DNA of 52,237 bases. Origin: DAOUBA01 sp034432855 (GTDB lineage: Bacteria > Chloroflexota > Anaerolineae > B4-G1). Positions 26,451 through 33,871 of this stretch are shown piece by piece. Positions within the stretch are counted from its first letter, which is position 1; each line of letters begins with the position of its first letter. The DNA lies in the NCBI GenBank assembly GCA_034432855.1, contig DAOUBA010000241.1, forward strand, positions 1-52,237. The letters run 5' to 3'. A model generated the notes under the pieces. It was given only the letters and a program-made list of their open reading frames with translations, was not told the origin of the DNA and did no database searches. Made by a program: the position numbers and the translations under genes.

Positions 26451-26773
26451 AGCACATGCCGAGTCTACCCAGCCTGGCGGTCCTGCTCGCGCTGGCGGTC
26501 ATCGCGCTGTGGCGGCCTCCGGGCGCGCTCTTGGCCCAATCGGGCGGCGGCATTTCGACTTCGCTCAGTGCGGGCTATGACCTGACGTGGAACACGGTGG
26601 ACGGGGGCGGAGCGACGTTCAACGTGGGCGGCGGCTATGAGGTGGCCGGCAGCATCGGCCAGCCGGACGCGGCGGTGTGGCGCGGCGGGAGCTACGCTCT
26701 GTTCGGCGGCTTCTGGCCGGACGCGGCGGTCCAGTACCGCATCTACCTGCCGCTCGTGCTGCGGAATTACTGA
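26447..26773 (+). CDS. Small secreted protein with YLPLVLRNY tail
   Basis: 108 residues from GTG 26447, overlapping the previous stop (GTGA), with GGGAGG 7 bases upstream; ATG 26456 is an alternative start. A signal peptide ends near ALLAQSGG. The mature protein is short and Gly-rich: GYDLTWNTVDGGGATFNVGG, GSIGQPDAAVW, GSYALFGGFW. It closes with YRIYLPLVLRNY. This GYDLTW...GGFW build recurs in exported Chloroflexota proteins as I know them. The tail matches those ending at 18888 and 32792 and may be a sorting or anchoring signal. Coupling to the large surface protein suggests both are made together; it may be a partner or cap subunit. Confidence 0.82.
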   Translation: MKHMPSLPSLAVLLALAVIALWRPPGALLAQSGGGISTSLSAGYDLTWNTVDGGGATFNVGGGYEVAGSIGQPDAAVWRGGSYALFGGFWPDAAVQYRIYLPLVLRNY

Positions 26774-26779
26774 CCCGTT

Positions 26780-26810
26780 GGGTGGCCGACGGCATTGCCG
26801 TCGGCCACCC
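26780..26810 (+). terminator. Perfect 14-bp hairpin after surface-protein operon
   Basis: GGGTGGCCGACGGC (26780-26793) and GCCGTCGGCCACCC (26797-26810) pair perfectly around ATT. There is no U-run. It lies 6 bases past the stop and probably ends or protects the module 1 transcript. Confidence 0.65.
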
Positions 26811-26888
26811 CTGGAGAATCTATGCCTGAACCGCCGGCCATCGCCAACGCACCGCCCATTCTGGCCCCGCTCTCGGTGCTGGTATGTG

Positions 26889-26908
26889 GCGCAGGCTTCA
26901 GCCTGCGC
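26889..26908. repeat. Short palindrome GCGCAGGCT/AGCCTGCGC
   Basis: Perfect 9-bp arms around TC. It resembles the GCAGGC...GCCTGCGCCAC part of the element at 22920-22971, so it is probably a short member of the same dispersed family. Confidence 0.5.
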
Positions 26909-26991
26909 GCGGGCCGCAGCGAATAGCGCAGTCAGGTGCGGCACGTCCTCTCGCGGGACTGGCGCAGCAGCGCCAATGCCGCCGCTCTCCC

Positions 26992-27020
26992 TTGCCATTT
27001 CCCGGCTGCCGTGCTATATT
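26992..27020 (+). promoter_or_regulatory. Promoter of second BTAD regulator
   Basis: TTGCCA (26992-26997), 17 bp, TATATT (27015-27020). The start would be near 27027, which fixes the regulator start at GTG 27071 rather than codons further upstream. Confidence 0.7.
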
Positions 27021-27070
27021 TCTGCACGACGGCCGGCGGATGGCAGACAACCGCCGCTGAGAGGACGCCC

Positions 27071-30000
27071 GTGAAAGTCCTGCACATGCGCCTCCTGGGC
27101 GAATTCAGCCTGGTCTACGATGACCGGCCCGTGACGACCGTCAACACGGCCCGCTTGCAGTCGCTGTTGGCTTATCTGATCCTGCACCATGCACGGCGCC
27201 TCCGCCGCTCCGTGCTGGCCGCTCTGATTGCCCCCGACGTGCCCGAGTCGCGCGCCCGCCATGCCCTCAGCCAGGCCATCTGGCAACTACGCCGTAGTCT
27301 TCCCGACCTGATCGAATCCGACCACGACTCGGTCGGTCTGTCGCCCGACGTGGCGTTGTGGGTGGACGCGCTCGAATTCGAGCGCCTGGCCCTGCCGCAT
27401 ATCAAAGAGACCGCCGAGGCTTGCACGCCAGAGGCCTGCGCCGACCTGCGCCAGGCGGTCCAGTTGTATCGCGGCGACCTGTTGGAGGGCCTGTACGACG
27501 ATTGGCTGCTCGTGGAGCGCGAGCGGCTGCACGAAGTCTACCTGCAGGCGCTGGAGAGCCTGGCTCGACTGGAACAATCCGCCGGACGCTACCAGGCGGC
27601 GCTGGAGGCGGCGCTGGCCCTCTCTCTGTCCGACCCGCTGCGCGGCTCGGCGCGGCGTCTGGTGATGCAGTTGTACTTTTGCCTGGGCCGGCCCGAAGCC
27701 GCGCTGCACCAGTTCGAAACCTATCGCCAGGCCTTGAGCGCCGAACTGGGCGTGGAGCCGGATACGGAGACGCTGGCGTTGGCGCAGGCCATCGCCGCCC
27801 GCACTCCCGACGCGGCCGTGCATTTGCCGGACGCGCAGGCCGGCGTCTCCTTCCTACTTGATCGCGCCGAGGCGATACCGCTTGTGGGACGCAGCCGCGA
27901 ACGGGCCGAACTGCTGGCGCATCTGGAGGGCATCTTTACCGGTATGGGCGGCGTCGTCCTGGTCGAGGGCGAAGCGGGGATCGGCAAGACGCGCCTGCTC
28001 CAGGAACTACGCCGCGACGCCGAGTGGCGCGGCGCCCAGGTGCTGTGGGCCAAAGCCGAAGAGCAGGCCGGCCCCGCCTGCGACCTGCTCTTGCGCGCCC
28101 TCGCCGATGGGTTGACGCCGCTGCGCACTGAACAGGTCGCGCGCCTGGTCGAGGCTCCCTGGCTGCAGCCCCTCTGTCCGCTGCTCCCGACCCTCGCTGC
28201 GCGTCTCCCCGCTCTGCCCCTGCCTGCTCCGCTCGATCCGATGCAAGAGCGAGCGCGCCTGGCGGAGGCCATCGCCCGCCTGTTGGGCGCCTGGGCGCAG
28301 GTCACGCCGCTCGTCGTGATTCTGGAGGACCTGAACTGGGCGTCGCCCGATACGCTGGATGTGTTGACGTTGGTGGGGCCTCAGATTCGTCCGGCTGGCG
28401 TGCTCATCGTCGGCAGTTATCGCGGCGATGAGGTGCGCGCGCGGCCGGAGGTGTGGCAGAGATTGCAGGCGCTGGACCGCAGCGGTGTATGCGCCCGCCT
28501 TACGCTGGCGCGCCTGGATGCCGCGGCGACCGGCGAGTTGATCCAGCGCGCGCTGGGATGGAGCCAACCCGCGCCGTCGTTCGAAGCGCGCCTGTACAGA
28601 GAAACGGCCGGCACCCCGCTCTTTGTCCTGGAGACCCTGCGCGCGCTCTACGACAGGGGCCTCCTTCAGCAGGACGAGCGCGGCCGGTGGCGCACCACGT
28701 TCGACGAAAGCGCCGCCAGCGACGCGGAACTGCCGCTCTCGCCCGTCATCGAACAGGTGATCGCGCTCCGCCTGGCACAGTTGGCGCGCGCGCCGCGCGC
28801 GGTGCTGGACGCGGCAGCCGTCATGGGCAACCGCTTCGACTTTGCGCTCCTCGACGCGCTGGGCGAGTTCGAGACGCCGACGCTACTCGCGTCCCTCGCT
28901 CTGTTGGTGCAGCGTGGCCTCTTGACCGAATCGCTGCATGATTATGCCTTCGGCCACGAGCGGGTGCGCGAGATCGTCTACGCCGGCCTGCCGCCAGACG
29001 AGTGCATCCGGCTGCACCACCGCGCGGCGCAGGCTGTGGAAGCGCAGCACCCGGACTGGCACGCTGTCCTGGCACACCACTGGACGCAGGCGCAGGAATG
29101 GGAGAAGGCAATTCGCGCCCATCAGCGCGCCGCCGAAGAGGCGCGCGCACAGCACACCTACGCCAGCGCCGTCGAGCACCTCAGCGCCGCGCTGGCGCTG
29201 TCCGATGTGGCCGCGCTCCCGCCTGCAGCGCGTTTCGACCTGCTTGCCGCGCGCGGCCTCGCGCGCGACATCCTCGGCGACTACGACGGGCAGGCAAGCG
29301 ACCTGGCAACGATGCTGACGCTGGCGCAGGGCGACGCGCCGCGCCAGATGCTGGCACAGCAACGCCGCGCCGCGTGGCTGATGCACCAGAGCCGGTTCGG
29401 CGAGGCGCAGGCCGCCGCACGCGAGGCACTCACGCTTGCGGAGCAGGCGCACGATGCGGCGGGACAGGCCACCGCGCTCATTGCCCTGGGCACCGCGTTG
29501 AACCGGCAGGGCCAGACGACGCAGGCCCTCCCCTTCCTGCGTCGAGCCGTCGCCGTCTGCGCGGCCGGGGCCGAGCCACGGCTCGAGGCGCAGGCGCGCT
29601 ATGCGCTCGGCGATGCGCTGGCCGGCCTCAGCGACTATCCGGCCGCCTGCGCCGAGACCCAATCAGCGCTGGCGTGCTACGAGCGGTTGAACGACCTGGT
29701 CGGGCAGGCCGAGGCGTTGGGACTGCTGGCGATCATCCAGATGGAGCAGGGCGACCTGGCGGCAGCCGGCGAGAACTATCGCCGCGTCATCGAGGTCTGC
29801 CGCACGGTGGGCTATCGCTACGGCGAGGCGCGCAACCTGGCCAACTATGGCAATGTCTTTTATCGCCAAAACCAGATCGCGGAAGCGCTGCGCTACTACG
29901 ACGAGGCGGTCACCGCGTTCCGTGTCATCGGCGAGCGGCGCGGCGAAGCGAAAACCCGCGCCAACATCGCCTCCATCTATCACTTCAACCTCGGTGATGA

Positions 30001-30937
30001 CGCGACGGCTGCCGCCCACGCCGAATCGGCGCTGACCTACTTTCGCCAGGCGCGAGACCCTGTCGGCGCCGCCCAGTGTCTGGGCATTCTCGGCGGGATC
30101 GCCCAACGCCAGGGCGACGAGGAGACAGCGCTGGCGCGGCTGGAGGAGAGCGCACGCGTCGCGTTGGCAGCCGGCGAGCGCTGGCTCGCCGTCCAGGTGA
30201 TGGCCCACCTGGTCGACGTGCTGCTGGAGCAACACCGGCCCGACCTGGCGTTGGAGCGCCTGGACGAAGCGGAGGTCATCTGCCGGGAACTGGGGTTCAA
30301 GAACCTGGGCGTTGACCTGCGGGCCAGTCGCGGGCTGGCGCTCCTGGCGCTGGGGCGGCCGGAAGCCGCGGTCGCCGCAACAACGGAGGCGATGGCCCAC
30401 CTGGACGCGGACGCAGAAGGGGCCTATTGGGTGCCGTTCGCGCACTATCAGGTGTTGACGGCGTTGGGACGCACCGACGAGGCGCGCGCGGCGCTCGAAC
30501 AGGCGCATCAACTGCTGACGAGACTCCTGGATGGGCTATCGCCGGAACAGCGGGCGATGAGCGCGGAGCGCGTGCCGGAGCATCGAGCGCTTCTCGCTGC
30601 GTGGCAGGCGTCGCAGCCACGCCGGTTGACCACGCGCCTGGCGCGGGCCGGCGTCCCGACCGGCCGCCCACTGCGTGCCGACGAGCAGGTCGAGGTCACC
30701 TGGACGCTGGTCGCACCGGAGGACGAAGCCATCGGCGGCAAAGCCGCGCGCCGTCGCCAGCGGCTGCTACGCCTCTTGCGCGAAGCGGAGGAGCAGGGCG
30801 CCGCTCCTACCGTGAACGACCTGGCGGACGCACTCGACGTCAGCCGCGTGACGGTCAAGCGGGACCTGGCCGCGCTGCGCACGGCGGGCCAGAGCGCGCC
30901 CACGCGGGGCAGCCGCAAAAGCGGGCGCAAGAAATGA
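27071..30937 (+). CDS. BTAD/SARP-like regulator with AAA, TPR and C-terminal HTH
   Basis: 1288 residues from GTG 27071. Residues 4-95 are an OmpR-like winged helix (HMRLLGEFSLVYDDRPV, RLQSLLAYLILH) and 98-245 the BTAD (QFETYRQALSAELGVEPDTE). The ATPase has Walker A GEAGIGKT (300-307) and Walker B VVILEDLNWA. About 600-1200 are TPR-like repeats, one clear run being GEARNLANYGNVFYRQNQIA then ALRYYDEAV. A second DNA-binding motif, LADALDVSRVTVKRDLAALR, lies near residues 1243-1265 before a basic tail. The first regulator (19662) shares the plan but not this last domain. The promoter at 30970-31000 just downstream is its likely target, so it would activate the small gene and delta-60 protein of module 2 in response to an unknown signal. 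Confidence 0.9.
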   Translation: MKVLHMRLLGEFSLVYDDRPVTTVNTARLQSLLAYLILHHARRLRRSVLAALIAPDVPESRARHALSQAIWQLRRSLPDLIESDHDSVGLSPDVALWVDALEFERLALPHIKETAEACTPEACADLRQAVQLYRGDLLEGLYDDWLLVERERLHEVYLQALESLARLEQSAGRYQAALEAALALSLSDPLRGSARRLVMQLYFCLGRPEAALHQFETYRQALSAELGVEPDTETLALAQAIAARTPDAAVHLPDAQAGVSFLLDRAEAIPLVGRSRERAELLAHLEGIFTGMGGVVLVEGEAGIGKTRLLQELRRDAEWRGAQVLWAKAEEQAGPACDLLLRALADGLTPLRTEQVARLVEAPWLQPLCPLLPTLAARLPALPLPAPLDPMQERARLAEAIARLLGAWAQVTPLVVILEDLNWASPDTLDVLTLVGPQIRPAGVLIVGSYRGDEVRARPEVWQRLQALDRSGVCARLTLARLDAAATGELIQRALGWSQPAPSFEARLYRETAGTPLFVLETLRALYDRGLLQQDERGRWRTTFDESAASDAELPLSPVIEQVIALRLAQLARAPRAVLDAAAVMGNRFDFALLDALGEFETPTLLASLALLVQRGLLTESLHDYAFGHERVREIVYAGLPPDECIRLHHRAAQAVEAQHPDWHAVLAHHWTQAQEWEKAIRAHQRAAEEARAQHTYASAVEHLSAALALSDVAALPPAARFDLLAARGLARDILGDYDGQASDLATMLTLAQGDAPRQMLAQQRRAAWLMHQSRFGEAQAAAREALTLAEQAHDAAGQATALIALGTALNRQGQTTQALPFLRRAVAVCAAGAEPRLEAQARYALGDALAGLSDYPAACAETQSALACYERLNDLVGQAEALGLLAIIQMEQGDLAAAGENYRRVIEVCRTVGYRYGEARNLANYGNVFYRQNQIAEALRYYDEAVTAFRVIGERRGEAKTRANIASIYHFNLGDDATAAAHAESALTYFRQARDPVGAAQCLGILGGIAQRQGDEETALARLEESARVALAAGERWLAVQVMAHLVDVLLEQHRPDLALERLDEAEVICRELGFKNLGVDLRASRGLALLALGRPEAAVAATTEAMAHLDADAEGAYWVPFAHYQVLTALGRTDEARAALEQAHQLLTRLLDGLSPEQRAMSAERVPEHRALLAAWQASQPRRLTTRLARAGVPTGRPLRADEQVEVTWTLVAPEDEAIGGKAARRRQRLLRLLREAEEQGAAPTVNDLADALDVSRVTVKRDLAALRTAGQSAPTRGSRKSGRKK

Positions 30938-30969
30938 GACCAAGGTTTCTCCCGGCCTGGCCTGCGCCG

Positions 30970-31000
30970 AGATAGTTGATAGATACACCCGTGATACACT
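30970..31000 (+). promoter_or_regulatory. Direct-repeat promoter, candidate SARP site 2
   Basis: AGATA occurs at 30970-30974 and 30981-30985, 11 bp apart. The proximal copy ends 9 bp before a -10-like TACACT (30995-31000). Aligned to 22812-22837, 16 of 26 positions match (consensus TAGA.AC....GTG.TA..CTG.TG). It precedes the small gene at 31112 and the delta-60 protein. Confidence 0.55.
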
Positions 31001-31028
31001 GATGCCGTACGTGGGGCATCAGTTTTTT
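30999..31028 (+). terminator. Rho-independent terminator of second BTAD regulator
   Basis: CTGATGCC (30999-31006), 8-base loop, GGCATCAG (31015-31022), six T. As in module 1 it overlaps the -10 of the direct-repeat promoter by two bases. Confidence 0.88.
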
Positions 31029-31111
31029 GTTTTAGAGACAAGGGCTGCCCGCCAGTTTTCGGCAAGTTCGTGGCAGAGCCTGAGCAATTACTTTTGGAGA
31101 GGAAGTGCCAT

Positions 31112-31312
31112 GTGACGACGACCCGTTCGCCCCGCCCTCAGTTGTTCACCGTGCGCGTGTGGCTCGAAGACCTGGGCGATGGCCGCAGCGAGTGGCGCGG
31201 CAAGGTGCAGCACACGCTCAGCGGCGAGGTGCGCTACTTCCGCGATTGGCAGACGTTGGTGGCGTTCATCGCCGAAAAAGCCGCGGCGCACAGCAGCCCG
31301 CCTCAAAACTGA
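31112..31312 (+). CDS. Small cytoplasmic protein of BTAD module 2
   Basis: 66 residues from GTG 31112 with GAGAGGA about 9 bases upstream; an in-frame GTG at 31070 would add 14 residues but has no site. Sequence features are LFTVRVWLEDLGDGRSEWRG, then VQHTLSGEVRYFRDWQTL and a helical end VAFIAEKAAAH. It has no signal peptide or membrane helix. It aligns with the 75-residue protein at 23003 and holds the same place between a BTAD regulator and a secreted repeat protein. The predicted fold is two or three strands and a helix. Function is unknown. The pairing suggests a conserved partner of the regulator or the exported product. Confidence 0.72.
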   Translation: MTTTRSPRPQLFTVRVWLEDLGDGRSEWRGKVQHTLSGEVRYFRDWQTLVAFIAEKAAAHSSPPQN

Positions 31313-31385
31313 TGCCGAAAGACACAGCAAGATTGAAAGGAGACAAAATGTTCAACAAACGCATCATCCAAACTTTGGCCGGCGC

Positions 31386-32792
31386 ATGCGCTACGGGCTG
31401 GTCATCAGCCTGCTGGCCGGAATAGCCCTGCTTGCTCTACCCTCACACGCAGCGCTGGCCCAATCCGCCGACGATGGCTTCAACCCCAACGCGAATAACC
31501 ACGTCAACGCGCTGGTGGTACAAGCAGACGGCAGAATCGTGGTGGGAGGAGAATTCACCACAATGGGCGGGCAGCCGCGCAGCAGAATCGCGCGTCTGAA
31601 TCCCGATGGAACACTCGACACAGCGTTCAACCCCGCGGCGAATGGCGTTGTCCGGTCGCTGGCGCTGCAGGCGGACGGCAAGATCCTGGTGGGAGGAGAA
31701 TTCTCCACAATGGGCGGGCAGCCGCGCAGCAGAATCGCTCGGCTGAACGCCGACGGCTCACTCGACACCACATTCAACCCAGAGGCGAATTATTCAGTCA
31801 ACGCGCTGGCGGTGCAGGCGGACGGCAGGATCCTGGTCGGTGGAGACTTTACGACCCTGAACGGGGTAACGCGCAACTTTATCGGGCGGTTAAACGCCAA
31901 CGGAACCCTCGACACCACGTTCAACCCAGGGGCAGATGGCCGGGTCTACACGCTGGCATTGCAGGCGGACGGTAAAATTGTCGTAGGGGGCGACTTTACC
32001 ACACTGGGAGGACAGCCACGCGACCGCATCGGCCGGCTGAACGCCAATGGGACGATTGACGACGACTTTAACCCCGGGGCGGGTTCCTGGGTCGGCGCGC
32101 TGGCCGTGCAGCCGGACGGCAAGATCGTGGTCGGGGGAGGCTTTCTCACGCTGGGCGGGCAAACGCGCCATTACATCGGACGGCTGACGAACGATACGCC
32201 CGCGCTGCAGAACCTCGCCGTCGCCAGCGACGGCGCCTCCGTCACCTGGACGCGCGGCGGCGCCAGCCCCGAAGTGAACTATGTCACTTTCGAACGGTCC
32301 ACAGATGGCGTGAACTACACGCTACTCGGGCCCGGGACGCGCGTCGCCGGCGGCTGGCAGTTGAGCGGCCTGGCGTTGCCGCTCGGACAGAATCTCTTTA
32401 TCCGCGCGCGCGGCTATGGCGCGACGGATGGGGAAGAGGGCTCGAGTTGGTCGGTGGTAGAATCGGCGCGCAACGTTTACCTGACCCAGGCGCCGACATT
32501 CACGAGCGCGAACCGCACGATGTTCTTCGTCGGCGAAGCGGGTTCGTTCACCGTGACGGTGACGGGCGTCCCGACCCCCACGATCACCCTGAGCGGCACT
32601 CTGCCGACCGGCGTCACCTTCACCGACAACGGCAACCGCACCGCAACGCTGGCGGGCACGCCGATATCGGGCACGGCCGGCCTGTATCCGCTCACCTTCA
32701 CGGCGAGCAACGGCGTCCTGCCGAACGCCACGCAGAACTTTACCCTGATGGTGATGCGCACGAGAGTCTACCTGCCGGTGGTGCTGAAGTAA
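31386..32792 (+). CDS. Secreted delta-60 repeat protein, start region frameshifted
   Basis: 468 residues if read from ATG 31386, which gives a signal peptide (YGLVISLLAGIALLALPSHA) but has no ribosome binding site. A better start, ATG 31348 with AAAGGAGA, opens the frame MFNKRIIQTLAG but stops at 31425; one missing G near 31380 (GGCGC for GGGCGC) would join the two. The mature part has five or six delta-60-type repeats of about 52 residues (QADGRIVVGGEFTT, RLNPDGTLDTAFNP), a fibronectin-like segment (ASPEVNYVTFERSTDGVNY) and an Ig-like domain of the putative-Ig type (TITLSGTLPTGVTFT). It ends in TRVYLPVVLK, the tail shared with 18888 and 26773. It is the exported product of BTAD module 2. Confidence 0.8.
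   Translation: MRYGLVISLLAGIALLALPSHAALAQSADDGFNPNANNHVNALVVQADGRIVVGGEFTTMGGQPRSRIARLNPDGTLDTAFNPAANGVVRSLALQADGKILVGGEFSTMGGQPRSRIARLNADGSLDTTFNPEANYSVNALAVQADGRILVGGDFTTLNGVTRNFIGRLNANGTLDTTFNPGADGRVYTLALQADGKIVVGGDFTTLGGQPRDRIGRLNANGTIDDDFNPGAGSWVGALAVQPDGKIVVGGGFLTLGGQTRHYIGRLTNDTPALQNLAVASDGASVTWTRGGASPEVNYVTFERSTDGVNYTLLGPGTRVAGGWQLSGLALPLGQNLFIRARGYGATDGEEGSSWSVVESARNVYLTQAPTFTSANRTMFFVGEAGSFTVTVTGVPTPTITLSGTLPTGVTFTDNGNRTATLAGTPISGTAGLYPLTFTASNGVLPNATQNFTLMVMRTRVYLPVVLK
31545..31745 (+). repeat. Near-identical tandem DNA repeats in delta-60 gene
   Basis: The segment around GGTGGGAGGAGAATTC at about 31545-31598 recurs almost exactly at about 31689-31745, about 144 bp later. The copies share TGGGCGGGCAGCCGCGCAGC, indicating a recent duplication of one repeat unit. 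It is coding repeat, not a CRISPR. Confidence 0.7.
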
Positions 32793-32799
32793 CTGCTCG

Positions 32800-32875
32800 G
32801 GCGGGAGCATCCTGAGCGTAGTCGAAGGATGCTCCCGCCGCGCAAGCCTCTTCTACGTTCAGAGTGCTTGCGCGG
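32800..32875. repeat. Double palindrome with GAGCGTAGTCGA loop
   Basis: GGCGGGAGCATCCT (32800-32813) and AGGATGCTCCCGCC (32826-32839) pair perfectly over 14 bp around GAGCGTAGTCGA. A second 10-bp hairpin follows, CCGCGCAAGC/GCTTGCGCGG (32838-32875). The CTGAGCGTAGTCGAAGG core is a repeat type met in many bacterial genomes. It may also terminate module 2. Confidence 0.75.
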
Positions 32876-32944
32876 CTGAGTAGTCACGTGCTGAGATAAT
32901 CGGAGCGGGTGCTGCGGCAAGTGTTTGATACCGGGAGGAAAAAA

Positions 32945-33871
32945 ATGGAAAAATCTCGACTGCTTTCATGCACAAGGTATTTGCTCTTGCTCGTCCTGTT
33001 CCTGGCCGCCCTGCAGCCGGTGAAGGCCGAGAGAGGCGCCCCCACCGGTCCTCGTCACCCTGGCCGCGTCAGATTGAAGATACCCAACGGGGATGTTCCA
33101 GAGCGTGTCTGTGTTGGGCAGGAACTCACGATCGAATACCTCTTCAAGTACGAACTGCCGCCGCGAACAGCGCCCCCATTGGTCCCTCCGGGCGCTACCG
33201 TCACAGCATCCGCCCAGAAAGGAACCGCTACTCCGGCCTCTGCTTCGTTTTCGTTCAAGGGCGCATGGATGAACACATGGCACAAAGGACGCGTCGTTTA
33301 TCAGGCGGAGCGAGCGGGCAACGAGGCCCTCGAAATCAACGTAACGATGCTGGGTAGGACGGGCGGTCAGATCATCCCGTTCAAAGTAAGGGAATGCCAG
33401 ACCTCGATTCAGTGGAATGAGGAACGGACTTTTTCCGCAGAGATGGTCTCGTTGATAACCTACTACTCGGGAAGCGGTTCGCTCAGCGTAGACGATGACG
33501 GCCAGATTTCCGGCCGCGGCGTCCAGATGATACAGGGCAATATACCGCCCTATTCCTCCGAAGAGGGTTCTTGTCAGCTTACATCCCCTTGGGAGGGCAG
33601 TTCGGCCATCACGTTCAGCGGCCAGGCAGGGGATGGCGAGGCCGACGTGACTATGGAATTGGCAGCTCTGCAAGTAAGCGCTGCCACGCTGACTTGCTGG
33701 GACGAAGAGTATCGCGCCAGCATGACTTTCCCGGCGTACACCTATGCCTCATGCCAGATCCAGTTGACCGGGTTCGACTTCGAGGGAACCACGCTGGACG
33801 TGCTATTCGACTGCCCGGGGGAGGATCCTATCACCATCCCCATCACGATCATCCCAAGGAGTGGGTCATGA
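32945..33871 (+). CDS. Exported protein of unknown function
   Basis: 308 residues from ATG 32945 with GGGAGG 7 bases upstream. The signal peptide (YLLLLVLFLAALQPVKA) is clear. The mature part begins with an Ig-like region (VCVGQELTIEYLFKYELPPR) and a large segment rich in beta strands, Ser, Gly and Thr (LITYYSGSGSLSVDDDGQIS). It has several Cys residues that could form disulfides outside the cell (RECQTSIQW, GSCQLTS, LTCWDEE, ASCQIQL, FDCPGED). I recognise no enzyme domain. The next gene, a lipoprotein, overlaps its stop by 4 bases (ATGA), so the two are probably made together and work at the cell surface. Confidence 0.82.
   Translation: MEKSRLLSCTRYLLLLVLFLAALQPVKAERGAPTGPRHPGRVRLKIPNGDVPERVCVGQELTIEYLFKYELPPRTAPPLVPPGATVTASAQKGTATPASASFSFKGAWMNTWHKGRVVYQAERAGNEALEINVTMLGRTGGQIIPFKVRECQTSIQWNEERTFSAEMVSLITYYSGSGSLSVDDDGQISGRGVQMIQGNIPPYSSEEGSCQLTSPWEGSSAITFSGQAGDGEADVTMELAALQVSAATLTCWDEEYRASMTFPAYTYASCQIQLTGFDFEGTTLDVLFDCPGEDPITIPITIIPRSGS

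Noticed and set aside
26936..27070. Earlier start for the second BTAD regulator
   Set aside because: It would begin upstream of the promoter at 26992-27020.
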